Source: Saccharothrix ecbatanensis
Lineage (GTDB): Bacteria; Actinomycetota; Actinomycetes; Mycobacteriales; Pseudonocardiaceae
Length of the DNA: 64,000 bases
Direction of reading: 5' to 3'
Assembly (NCBI RefSeq): GCF_014205015.1
Contig: NZ_JACHMO010000001.1
Span: 1,860,001 to 1,924,000, forward strand
In this document: piece by piece, positions 20,719 to 29,114 of the stretch
Numbering within the stretch: the stretch's first letter is position 1
Layout of the letters: each line of letters opens with the position of its first letter
Notes under the pieces: model-generated
What the model saw: the letters and a program-made list of their open reading frames with translations, nothing else
The model's database searches: none
Told to the model about the DNA's origin: nothing
Position numbers and translations under genes: made by a program

Positions 20719-22229
20719 CGTCCAGCGGAACCCCGTTGCTGTCGGTCCGGGGTGTGGTGAAGCGCTTCCCGGGTGTCACTGCCCTGGGCGGGGTCGACTT
20801 CGACGTCCGCGCGGGCGAGGTGCACTGCCTGCTGGGCCAGAACGGCGCGGGCAAATCGACGTTGATCAAGGTGCTGGCCGGTGCGCATCGGCCGGACGAG
20901 GGCGAACTGCGGTGGCAGGGCGAGGTCGTGTCGTTCGACAACCCGATGGACGCGATGCGCACCGGCGTGGCGGCCATCTACCAGGAGCTGGACCTGGTGG
21001 CCGGGCTCTCGGTCGCCGACAACGTGTTCCTGGGCCACGAGCCGGCCACCGCCGGGTTCACCCGTCGCGCCGAGGCACGCAGGCGGACCCGCGCCCTGCT
21101 GGAGCGGCTGGGCCACCCCGACATCCCGGTGGACCGCGACGCGGGCCGGTTGTCCGCGGCCAACCAGCAGATCGTGAGCATGGCTCGGGCGCTGTCCCGC
21201 GACGGCCGGTTGTTGATCATGGACGAGCCGTCGGCCGTGCTGGACCAGGACGAGGTGCACACCCTGTTCCGGGTCATCCGGGAACTGACCGCCCAGGGCG
21301 TGGCCGTCGTCTACATCTCGCACCGGATGGAGGAGATCCGCGAGATCGGTGACCGGGTCACGGTGCTCAAGGACGGCCGGACCGTCGCCACCGGCCTGCC
21401 CGCCCGCGAGGCGCGGACCGCCGACCTGATCAAGCTGATGACCGGGCGCGACCTGGAGTACGTCTTCCCCGATCGCAAGCCGCTCGATCCGGCGGCGCCG
21501 GTCGTGCTCGCCGTGCGCGGGCTCGCGGCGTCGGGGCGGTTCGCGGGATTGGACCTCACCGTCCGCGCTGGCGAGGTCGTCGGGTTGGCGGGCCTGGTGG
21601 GCTCCGGGCGATCGGAAATCCTGGAGGCCGTCTACGGCGCGCGCAAGGCCTCGGCGGGCACGGTGGAGGTCGACGGCAAGCGGCTCCGGCGCGGTTCCGT
21701 CGGTGCGGCCGTGCGAGCCGGTGTCGGGCTGTGCCCGGAGGAGCGCAAGAGCCAGGGACTGCTGCTGGACCAGGCCGTCTACCGCAACATCACGGTGTCC
21801 ACGTTGCCCGTGTTCGCCCGTTTCGGATTCCTGGACAGCGGCGCGGAACGTGCGCGATCGCTGGAGTTGACCACGGCGTTGGACGTGCGTCCACCGGGCG
21901 TCGACCGGGCGGTGCGCACCCTGTCGGGTGGCAACCAGCAGAAGGTCGTGCTGGCCCGGTGGCTGCTGCGCGAGTGCCGGGTGCTGCTGCTGGACGAGCC
22001 GACGCGTGGGGTGGACGTCGGCGCGCGCAGCGAGATCTACGAGCTGATCCGGGACCTGGCCGAGCGGGGTGTGGCCGTGGTCGTGGTGTCCAGCGACGTC
22101 GAGGAGGTCCTCGGCCTGTCGGACCGGGTCCTGGTGGTGCGCGAAGGGCGTGTCGTCCACGAGGGGCCGGCCCACGAGATCGACGAACACCGGGTCCTGG
22201 ACCTGGTCATGGAAGGAACCGCCGCATGA
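20715..22229 (+). CDS. Sugar ABC transporter ATP-binding protein (RbsA/MglA type)
   Basis: 504 aa with two fused nucleotide-binding domains. Domain 1 has Walker A GQNGAGKST and Walker B LLIMDEPSA with a degenerate signature, LSAANQQ. Domain 2 has a degenerate Walker A, GLVGSGRS, with signature LSGGNQQ and LLLDEPTRGVD. This asymmetry is normal for monosaccharide importers of the carbohydrate uptake 2 family (ribose, galactose, inositol, rhamnose). GGAGG precedes the ATG, which overlaps the ROK stop. It powers uptake with the permease at 22226-23263 and binding protein at 23315-24358. Confidence 0.95.
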   Translation: MTSSGTPLLSVRGVVKRFPGVTALGGVDFDVRAGEVHCLLGQNGAGKSTLIKVLAGAHRPDEGELRWQGEVVSFDNPMDAMRTGVAAIYQELDLVAGLSVADNVFLGHEPATAGFTRRAEARRRTRALLERLGHPDIPVDRDAGRLSAANQQIVSMARALSRDGRLLIMDEPSAVLDQDEVHTLFRVIRELTAQGVAVVYISHRMEEIREIGDRVTVLKDGRTVATGLPAREARTADLIKLMTGRDLEYVFPDRKPLDPAAPVVLAVRGLAASGRFAGLDLTVRAGEVVGLAGLVGSGRSEILEAVYGARKASAGTVEVDGKRLRRGSVGAAVRAGVGLCPEERKSQGLLLDQAVYRNITVSTLPVFARFGFLDSGAERARSLELTTALDVRPPGVDRAVRTLSGGNQQKVVLARWLLRECRVLLLDEPTRGVDVGARSEIYELIRDLAERGVAVVVVSSDVEEVLGLSDRVLVVREGRVVHEGPAHEIDEHRVLDLVMEGTAA

Positions 22230-23263
22230 ACGAGAACACCGCGACGGCCGCCGTCGCACCGACGTCCGGTCCGCCCGACGGTGGCCGCGCCAGACGTGCC
22301 GTCACCGGGCTCCTGGGGTCCGCGGCCGGGCGCAACACCGGCCTCGTGGTCGCCCTGGTGCTGCTGTGCGTGGTCGGCGTCATCACGGCGGGGGACCGGT
22401 TCGCCGACGTGGACAACCTGCTGACGATCCTGCGCCTGGCTTCGGTGATCGGCGTGGTGAGCGTGGGCATGACGTTCGTCATCACCGGCGGCGGTATCGA
22501 TCTGTCCGTCGGGGCGATCGTGGCGCTGTCCTCGGTGTGGGCGACCACCCTGGCCACGCAGGCCGTGGCACGGGACTTTCACTGGCTGTCCCTCGTGTTC
22601 ACCGCGTTGGCGGTCGGCGCCGGTTGTGGGGTCGTCAACGGCGTGCTGATCGCTTACGGCCGGATCGTGGCGTTTATCGCGACGCTCGCCATGCTCGCCG
22701 CCGCGCGCGGTTTGGCCGAGATCATGTCCAACCGCAAGACGCAGATCGTGGACGTGCCCGGGTTCACCGCGTTCTTCGACGCCTCGGTGTTCGGCGTGCC
22801 CGTGTTGGTCATCATCTTCGTGTTGGTGGCAGTCGTCGGCTGGGTGGTGCTCAACCGCACCACGTTCGGCCGCCGTACCTACGCCGTCGGCGGCAACCCG
22901 GAGGCCGCCCGCCTCGCGGGTATCAACGTGCGGCGGCACACCGTGCTGCTCTACACGTTGTTGGGTGTGTGCTGCGGTATCGCCGCCATCCTGCTCATCG
23001 CCCGGACCACGACCGGCAGCGCCACGCACGGCGGTCTGTACGAGTTGGACGCGATCGCCGCGGTCGTCATCGGCGGCACGCTGCTGTCGGGCGGTCGCGG
23101 GACCATCGCAGGCACCGTGTTCGGGGTGCTGATCTTCACCACGCTGTCCAACGTGTTCACCCTCAACAACCTCTCCATCTCCGCGCAGGCCGTCGCGAAG
23201 GGCGCAATCATCGTGATCGCCGTCCTGCTCCAACAGCGACTGGCCCGACGCGGCGACTCCTGA
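22226..23263 (+). CDS. Sugar ABC transporter permease (RbsC/AraH type)
   Basis: 345 aa, about 8-10 membrane segments. Family motifs include VGMTFVITGGGIDLSVGAI, the FGRRTYAVGGNPEAARLAGI loop that contacts the ATPase, and GGTLLSGGRGTIAGTVFG near the end. ATG at 22226 overlaps the ATPase stop (ATGA). The single gene implies a homodimeric pore, the rule for this family. Confidence 0.95.
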   Translation: MNENTATAAVAPTSGPPDGGRARRAVTGLLGSAAGRNTGLVVALVLLCVVGVITAGDRFADVDNLLTILRLASVIGVVSVGMTFVITGGGIDLSVGAIVALSSVWATTLATQAVARDFHWLSLVFTALAVGAGCGVVNGVLIAYGRIVAFIATLAMLAAARGLAEIMSNRKTQIVDVPGFTAFFDASVFGVPVLVIIFVLVAVVGWVVLNRTTFGRRTYAVGGNPEAARLAGINVRRHTVLLYTLLGVCCGIAAILLIARTTTGSATHGGLYELDAIAAVVIGGTLLSGGRGTIAGTVFGVLIFTTLSNVFTLNNLSISAQAVAKGAIIVIAVLLQQRLARRGDS

Positions 23264-23314
23264 CCACGAACCTCCGCCGACCACCACAACCGCCGTCATA
23301 CCAGGAGAACATCC

Positions 23315-24358
23315 ATGTCACGCAACAGAACCGCTCGCGCCGGCGTCATCGTCGCGATCCTCGCCACCGGCGTCGCGCTCACCGCCTGCACGGGCAACAC
23401 CCCCGAGACGACCACCCAAACCGGAAGTCAGGGCGGTGTGAAGGTCGCCAACGACGAGCCCGGCAAGAAGGTCGTCATCGGCTTCTCCGCACCCGCCGCG
23501 GACCACGGGTGGATGGCGGCCATTTCCGCCGCTGCGAAGGCCGAGGCGGAGAAGTACTCCGATGTGGAGTTGAAGGTGGTGGAGGGCACCAACGACGTCA
23601 GTCTCCAGATCAGTCAGGTGGAGACGTTCATCAACGACAAGGTCGACGCGATCGTGTTGCTGCCGTTCGACGGCGCGGCACTCACTCCGGTGGCGCTCAA
23701 GGCGATGAAGGCCGGTATCACGGTGATCAACGTGGACCGCGCGTTCGACAGCCCGTTCGCGGCGCGCTCGACGGTGTTGGGCGACAACTACGGCATGGGT
23801 GTCTCGGCGGGTACTTACGTGTGCGAGAAGCTCGACGGCAAGTCCGACGCCGTGGTGGCGGAGATCGCGGGTATCGACTCGCTGCCGTTGACGCAGGACC
23901 GCAGCAAGGGCTTCGCCGACGCCCTGCGCGAGTGCGGGTTGAAGGTGAACAACCGGGTGGCGGCTGAGTTCACGGTGGAGAGTGGTGAGAAGGCGGCTGC
24001 GAACCTGCTCCAGGCGGCGCCGCGGGTCGACGCGATCTGGAACCACGACGACGACCAGGGCATCGGCGTCAGTGCCGCGATCAAGAACTCCGGCCGTGGC
24101 GAGTTCTTCCTCATCGGCGGGGCCGGGTCGGCGAACGTGATGCGCGAGATCAAGGCCGACAACGGCCTGCACAAGGCCACCGTGGTCTACCCGTCCACCC
24201 AGGGCGCGGACGGCATCCGGCTGGCCCGGCTGGCCGTGCAGGGCAAGAGCCTCGGCGACCTGGTCGAGGTCGAGGTTCCCCGCCAGATCGAGCTGTTCGC
24301 GCCGGTCGTGACGAAGGACAACGTCGACCGCTACCTGCCCACCGCGTTCGAGTCCTGA
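23315..24358 (+). CDS. Sugar-binding lipoprotein of ABC importer (RbsB-like)
   Basis: 347 aa. A lipoprotein signal peptide has lipobox LTAC with C25 as lipidation site. The mature protein is a type 1 periplasmic-binding fold: VVIGFSAPAADHGWMAAIS at the start, DAIVLLPFDGAALTP, AGITVINVDRAF and DAIWNHDDDQGIG. GGAGAAC precedes the start. It captures a monosaccharide or polyol outside the membrane for the permease and ATPase just upstream. The ligand cannot be assigned by reading; the neighbouring Gfo/Idh/MocA and INO1-like genes make a cyclitol possible. Confidence 0.93.
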   Translation: MSRNRTARAGVIVAILATGVALTACTGNTPETTTQTGSQGGVKVANDEPGKKVVIGFSAPAADHGWMAAISAAAKAEAEKYSDVELKVVEGTNDVSLQISQVETFINDKVDAIVLLPFDGAALTPVALKAMKAGITVINVDRAFDSPFAARSTVLGDNYGMGVSAGTYVCEKLDGKSDAVVAEIAGIDSLPLTQDRSKGFADALRECGLKVNNRVAAEFTVESGEKAAANLLQAAPRVDAIWNHDDDQGIGVSAAIKNSGRGEFFLIGGAGSANVMREIKADNGLHKATVVYPSTQGADGIRLARLAVQGKSLGDLVEVEVPRQIELFAPVVTKDNVDRYLPTAFES

Positions 24359-24384
24359 CCGCGGCGACGACGAGGAGTACCACC

Positions 24385-25554
24385 GTGACGTCACCGACGC
24401 TGGGCATCGCGATGATCGGCCACTCGTTCATGGGAGCCGCGCACTCCCAGGCGTGGCGGGTCGCGCCCCGCTTCTTCGACCTGCCGGTCCGCCCGGTGAT
24501 GGCCGTGGTGTGCGGCCGTGACCGGGGCCGTGCGGAGGCTGCCGCGGACCGGCTGGGCTGGGCGTCGGCCGAGAGCGACTGGAAGGCCGTGCTGGACCGC
24601 GAGGACGTGCAGGTGGTCGACATCTGCACGCCCGGCGACACGCACGCCGAGATCGCCATCGCGGCGCTGGAGGCGGGCAAGCACGTGCTGTGCGAGAAGC
24701 CGCTCGCCAACAGCGTCGCCGAAGCGGAGGCGATGGTGTCCGTCGCCGACCGTGCCGCCGAACGCGGGGTGCGCGCAATGGTGGGGTTCAGCTACCGGCG
24801 GGTGCCGGCGATCTCGTTCGCCCGCGAGTTGGTGGCACAGGGCCGGTTGGGGCGCATCCACCACGTGCGGGCGCAGTACTTGCAGGACTGGATCGTGGAT
24901 CCCGCCGCTCCGTTGTCGTGGCGGTTGCAGAAGGAGAAGGCCGGCTCGGGCGCGTTGGGTGACATCGGTGCGCACATCATCGACGCCGCCCAGTTCATCG
25001 TCGGCGACACCATCCGCGAGGTGTGCGGGACGTTGGAGACGTTCGTGTCCGACCGCCCGCTGGCGTCCGTCCACTCGGGACTGTCCGGCACCGCCGTCGA
25101 CGGCGGGCCGACGGGGCCGGTCACCGTGGACGACGCGGCGCTGTTCCTGGCCCGGTTCACCGGTGGCGCGCTCGGCTCGTTCGAGGCGACCCGGTTCGCC
25201 AACGGCCGCAAGAACGCCATCCGCATCGAGGTCAACGGCTCCGCTGGGAGCCTGGCGTTCGACTTCGAGGACATGAACGTCCTGCACTACTTCGACGGCA
25301 CCGACGACGCGGCGACTGCGGGTTTCCGGCGCATCGTCGTGACCGAGCCGCAACACCCCTACCTCGACGCGTGGTGGCCCGCCGGGCACGGCCTGGGCTA
25401 CGAGCACGCGTTCACCCACCAGGCCGTCGACTTCGTCCGCGCCGTCGCCGCCGGTGTCGGCCCCACACCCTCGTTCGCCGACGGGCTCCAGGTCCAGCGG
25501 GTCCTCGCGGCCGTCGAGGACAGCGCCGCGGCCCGCGCCTGGCGAACCACCTGA
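24385..25554 (+). CDS. Gfo/Idh/MocA-family oxidoreductase
   Basis: 389 aa cytosolic NAD(P)-dependent sugar/polyol dehydrogenase. The Rossmann N-terminus begins GIAMIGHSFMGAAHSQAW; VVDICTPGDTHAEIA and CEKPLANS carry the family cofactor and EKP motif. The C-terminal half has the catalytic-type GDIGAHIIDAAQF. The GTG start at 24385 follows GAGGAG. It probably oxidises the imported sugar or inositol-like substrate at one carbon, feeding the isomerase gene 24 bp downstream. Related proteins in 3-keto-glycoside and inositol pathways share this look; which one applies is open. Confidence 0.93.
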   Translation: MTSPTLGIAMIGHSFMGAAHSQAWRVAPRFFDLPVRPVMAVVCGRDRGRAEAAADRLGWASAESDWKAVLDREDVQVVDICTPGDTHAEIAIAALEAGKHVLCEKPLANSVAEAEAMVSVADRAAERGVRAMVGFSYRRVPAISFARELVAQGRLGRIHHVRAQYLQDWIVDPAAPLSWRLQKEKAGSGALGDIGAHIIDAAQFIVGDTIREVCGTLETFVSDRPLASVHSGLSGTAVDGGPTGPVTVDDAALFLARFTGGALGSFEATRFANGRKNAIRIEVNGSAGSLAFDFEDMNVLHYFDGTDDAATAGFRRIVVTEPQHPYLDAWWPAGHGLGYEHAFTHQAVDFVRAVAAGVGPTPSFADGLQVQRVLAAVEDSAAARAWRTT

Positions 25555-25578
25555 CCACGTCGACCACAGGAGAGCACG

Positions 25579-26586
25579 ATGACGCGCCCGATCACCCTGT
25601 TCACCGGCCAGTGGGCCGACCTGCCGTTCGAGGAAGTCGCCCGACTGGCCGCCGAATGGGGCTACGACGGCCTCGAGATCGCCTGCTGGGGCGACCACCT
25701 CGACCCCTGGCGAGCCGCCGAAGACGACGACTACCTCGCCGACCGACAGGCGATCCTCGCCAAACACAACCTCAAGGTCTGGACGATCTCCAACCACCTC
25801 ACCGGCCAAGCCGTCTGCGACGACCCGATCGACGAACGCCACAAAGGCATCCTGTCCTCCCGGATCTGGGGCGACGGCGAACCCGAGGGCGTGCGGCAAC
25901 GCGCCGCCGAGGAGATGAAGGTGACCGCACGCGCCGCCGCACGGCTCGGCGCGGGCACGGTGGTCGGGTTCACCGGCTCCTCGATCTGGAAGGCGGTGGC
26001 GATGTTCCCGCCCGCACCCCAGTCGATGATCGACGCCGGCTACCAGGACTTCGCCGACCGCTGGAACCCGATCCTCGACGTCTTCGACGAGGTCGGCGTC
26101 CGCTTCGCCCACGAAGTCCACCCCTCCGAGATCGCCTACGACTACTGGACCACCGTCCGCACCCTTGAAGCCATCGGACACCGACCCGCCTTCGGCCTCA
26201 ACTGGGACCCGTCGCACTTCGTCTGGCAGGACCTCGACCCCGTCGGCTTCCTCTGGGACTTCCGCGACCGCATCTACCACGTCGACTGCAAAGACGCCCG
26301 CCGCCAGGTCGACAACGGCCGCAACGGACGCCTCGGCTCCCACCTGCCGTGGGCCGACCCCCGCCGCGGCTGGGACTTCGTCTCCACCGGACGCGGCGAC
26401 GTGCCGTGGGAACGGTCCTTCCGCATGCTCAACACCATCGGCTACTCAGGCCCGATCAGCGTCGAATGGGAAGACGCCGGAATGGACCGACTCCTCGGCG
26501 CCCCCGAAGCACTCGAATTCGTACGCAAGCACGCCTTCGACCCACCCACGGCCTCCTTCGACGCCGCCTTCTCCAGCGGCGAATGA
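25579..26586 (+). CDS. Sugar phosphate isomerase/epimerase family TIM-barrel protein
   Basis: 335 aa of the xylose-isomerase-like/AP-endonuclease-2 family. Metal-binding segments are seen as [35 protein letters not shown] and [16 protein letters not shown] precedes the ATG. It would isomerise, epimerise or lyse the keto product of the preceding dehydrogenase. Codon use is more uniformly C-ending than in the flanking genes. Its stop overlaps the start of the multi-HTH regulator (ATGA). Confidence 0.9.
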   Translation: MTRPITLFTGQWADLPFEEVARLAAEWGYDGLEIACWGDHLDPWRAAEDDDYLADRQAILAKHNLKVWTISNHLTGQAVCDDPIDERHKGILSSRIWGDGEPEGVRQRAAEEMKVTARAAARLGAGTVVGFTGSSIWKAVAMFPPAPQSMIDAGYQDFADRWNPILDVFDEVGVRFAHEVHPSEIAYDYWTTVRTLEAIGHRPAFGLNWDPSHFVWQDLDPVGFLWDFRDRIYHVDCKDARRQVDNGRNGRLGSHLPWADPRRGWDFVSTGRGDVPWERSFRMLNTIGYSGPISVEWEDAGMDRLLGAPEALEFVRKHAFDPPTASFDAAFSSGE

Positions 26587-27572
26587 CGGTGGCGGCCATG
26601 GTCGACTCCAAGTCGCGCGCCCTGTCGGGGCACGAGGCGCCGACCGTGCCGTCGCTGCGGACCGTGCGGCTGAGCCTCGGACTCACCTCCCGCGAAGTGG
26701 CGGAGAGCGTCGGCGTCACCACCGCGTGCCTGCTGCGCTGGGAACGCCGACAGCGCACACCGGACCCCGTGCTGGCGTCCGCGCTCGCGGACACCCTCCA
26801 CCTGACGCCGGAACGGGTGGAGGCGTTCTTCGCCGAGGGACCGGAACACCCCGTCGTGGACGACACCGTGCCGGGCCACGGGTTGCGCGCACTCCGCCGG
26901 GACCTCGACGTGCCACCCCGGCGCATCGCGGACGCCCTGTGCGTCACCGTCCAGACGGTCTACAACTGGGAGCGGGGCGGCAGCAGGCTGCCGGTCCGGC
27001 TGCTCGCACCGCTGGCTGAGTGCCTCGGCATGGAGCCCGACGAACTGGCCGGGACGTTGCGCGAATCCCCGCGCAGTGTGAGGACCGCAGCGCGGCTGAC
27101 CGGCGAGCTGGCACGACTGCGAGACCTGGCCGGCCACTCGCAGGTCAGGGTCGCCGACCTGCTCGGGGTCTCGCGGATGACGCTGCGCGGCTGGGAACGG
27201 GGCGATGCGGTGCCGCCGTGGCACGCCATCCGGCTCATGGCCTCGCTGTACCGGGTGCCGTTGGCCGTGGTGGCGACAGCGGCGGGGGCCGGACAGCCCG
27301 CATTCCTCTCCCCGGAGTCGTGGCTGCCGGGGGATCTGCCGGAGGTGCTGCGCGTGCTGCGGCAGTGGAACGGCCTGACCCAAGCCCAACTGGCACAGCG
27401 GTGCGCCACCAGCACCGACTCCGTGCGCGGCTGGGAACGCGGGAGGCAACAGCCCGGCACCTACTCACGTCGCCGCTTGGAGTCGCTGTACCGGCTGGCC
27501 ACCGATTCCTTGCTGCGCGCCTACGCCGAGGCCACTTCGGCGGGCGCGAGTGCTGTCCAAGGTGCGTCCTGA
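26583..27572 (+). CDS. Regulator with four tandem XRE (Cro/C1-type) HTH domains
   Basis: 329 aa made almost wholly of four related helix-turn-helix units. Each has an LR/LA start, a G-x-(S/T)-x-x-x-(V/I/L)-A core and a conserved W-E-R: WER at 53-55, NWER at 128-131, GWER at 203-206 and GWER at 283-286, spaced 75-80 residues. No ligand-binding or enzymatic domain is visible. ATG at 26583 overlaps the isomerase stop (ATGA), so it is expressed with the sugar genes; an alternative ATG lies at 26598. One protein with four DNA-binding units could bind a repeated operator or bridge sites. I know of no characterised member. Confidence 0.8.
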   Translation: MTVAAMVDSKSRALSGHEAPTVPSLRTVRLSLGLTSREVAESVGVTTACLLRWERRQRTPDPVLASALADTLHLTPERVEAFFAEGPEHPVVDDTVPGHGLRALRRDLDVPPRRIADALCVTVQTVYNWERGGSRLPVRLLAPLAECLGMEPDELAGTLRESPRSVRTAARLTGELARLRDLAGHSQVRVADLLGVSRMTLRGWERGDAVPPWHAIRLMASLYRVPLAVVATAAGAGQPAFLSPESWLPGDLPEVLRVLRQWNGLTQAQLAQRCATSTDSVRGWERGRQQPGTYSRRRLESLYRLATDSLLRAYAEATSAGASAVQGAS

Positions 27573-27609
27573 ACCCGGACGTCACCATCGAACGAGGAGA
27601 GGATCAGTC

Positions 27610-28758
27610 GTGGCGCGAGATCGCACCGGGCTGTGGTTGATCGGCGTGCGCGGCTCGGTCGCCACGACCGCGATCAGCGGGTTGGCGGCGGTGAGCGGAG
27701 GGCTCGCCCCGCCGACGGGCTGCGTCACCGAGCTGCTCGACGCCGACCTGCCGCCGTGGGACTCGCTGGTCGTCGGCGGCCACGACGTGGTCTCCACACC
27801 GTTGGCGAAGCGGGCCGAGGCGTTGGCCGAGCACGGTGTGCTGCCGTACCACCTACCGGCCAGGGTCGCGGACGCCCTGAACGCCGCGGACGCCGAGGTC
27901 CGTCCCGGCTACGACCCGCTCACCCACCGCGGCAGCCAGGCCGAAGCCGCCGGGCGACTGGCGGCCGACATCACCGACTTCCGCGAGCGGCACGGCCTGG
28001 CCAGGGTCGTCGTGATCAACGTCGCCTCCACCGAACCGCCCGTGCCCGCCCGGCCCGAGCACGACGACCTCGACGCGCTGGAGGCCGCGTTGGTCGACCC
28101 CGCGCGGACCGTGCTGCCGTCCAGTTCGGTCGCCGCGTACGCGGCACTGCGTGCGGGCTGCCCCTTCGCCGACTTCACACCGTCCACCGGCATCGCCCTC
28201 CCCGCGCTCGACCAGCTCGCGCACCGGGAGCGGCTGCCCTACGCGGGTCGTGACGGGAAGACCGGGGAGACGTTGCTGCGCACGGTGTTGGCGCCGATGT
28301 TCACCGCACGGGCGCTTCGGGTGCGGTCGTGGGCGGGGACGAACCTGCTCGGCGGCGGTGACGGCGCGACGTTGGAGGACCCGGCGCACGCGGGCAGCAA
28401 ACTGGAGTCGAAGGCGCGCGGGCTGGAGGCGTTGCTCGGCCGTGAAGTCACTGCTCCGCTGCACATCGACAACGTTCCCGATCTCGGCGAGCAGAAGACG
28501 GCCTGGGACCACGTGTCGTTCGAGGGCTTCCTCGGCGCCCGCATGTCGTTGCAGTTGACGTGGACCGGTCTGGACTCCTCGCTGGCCGCGCCGCTGGTGC
28601 TCGACCTGGCACGGCTCCTCGCCGCAGCGCATGCGGCCGGTGAGGTGGGAGCGTTGGGGGCGCTCGCGTTCTTCTTCAAGGACCCGTTGGGCAGCGACGA
28701 GCACCGGTTCGCCGAGCAGACCCGCGAGCTGCACCGCTGGGCGGCGGAGCTGCGGTGA
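27610..28758 (+). CDS. myo-Inositol-1-phosphate synthase-like protein
   Basis: 382 aa. Features of inositol-3-phosphate synthases: an N-terminal nucleotide motif GVRGSVATT, NVASTEPP, a central SWAGTNLLGGGDGATLEDP and SKLESKARGLEALLG (the N-x-L-G-x-x-D-G and SK motifs of the family). The GTG at 27610 follows GAGGAGAGG. The family converts glucose-6-phosphate to inositol-1-phosphate with catalytic NAD+. Its place at the end of a sugar-uptake/oxidation unit is odd for housekeeping inositol synthesis, so it may be a diverged paralogue acting on another sugar phosphate. Confidence 0.82.
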   Translation: MARDRTGLWLIGVRGSVATTAISGLAAVSGGLAPPTGCVTELLDADLPPWDSLVVGGHDVVSTPLAKRAEALAEHGVLPYHLPARVADALNAADAEVRPGYDPLTHRGSQAEAAGRLAADITDFRERHGLARVVVINVASTEPPVPARPEHDDLDALEAALVDPARTVLPSSSVAAYAALRAGCPFADFTPSTGIALPALDQLAHRERLPYAGRDGKTGETLLRTVLAPMFTARALRVRSWAGTNLLGGGDGATLEDPAHAGSKLESKARGLEALLGREVTAPLHIDNVPDLGEQKTAWDHVSFEGFLGARMSLQLTWTGLDSSLAAPLVLDLARLLAAAHAAGEVGALGALAFFFKDPLGSDEHRFAEQTRELHRWAAELR

Positions 28759-28814
28759 GGGCGGACGCCGGAGTCGTCTGGCGCCCACCGCGCTGACCAG
28801 CAGCCGGTGCGGTT

Positions 28815-28828
28815 TCGAACCGGTTCGA
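28815..28828. promoter_or_regulatory. Perfect 14-bp palindrome TCGAACCGGTTCGA
   Basis: Uninterrupted palindrome about 290 bp before the glycosidase gene. A near copy lies 75 bp downstream (28890-28909) and another core copy, CCGAACCGGTTCGG, at 32404-32417. Likely operator for a local sugar regulator. Confidence 0.55.
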
Positions 28829-28889
28829 CCATGTGGTGTTCGATTACCGTTGCGCCCGCGACAGGGCTGCGCGTACGGTGATGCTCGTT

Positions 28890-28909
28890 AGGTCGAATCG
28901 GTTCGACCT
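28890..28909. promoter_or_regulatory. Inverted repeat AGGTCGAA-TCGG-TTCGACCT
   Basis: Eight-base arms AGGTCGAA (28890-28897) and TTCGACCT (28902-28909) around TCGG, sharing the core with the palindrome at 28815-28828. Spacing between the two centres is about 78 bp. Second candidate operator for the glycosidase gene at 29115. Confidence 0.55.
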
Positions 28910-29114
28910 CCGCTTGGTCCGCTCCGCTCGGAGTCTTCATGGTTCAACGGCGAACTACCACCTCCGCGCCTGTCACCGCTCCGGCCACGTGCCGAGCCGT
29001 GTCGGGATCACGTTCCCGCGCCGCCCCACAGCGCCGACTTGGTAGCCGACCGCATCCACCACGAAGTCCGGGAACCGCGGGCCACCACGCCCAATCCCGC
29101 ACCAGGAGTCTCAT

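Larger units (their letters stand above)
28759..29114. other. Intergenic region with two palindromic operator-like sites
   Basis: 356 bp between the INO1-like gene and the secreted glycosidase. Short frames here lack support. It contains the two TCGAA-type palindromes at 28815-28828 and 28890-28909 and should hold the promoter of the glycosidase gene. Confidence 0.6.
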
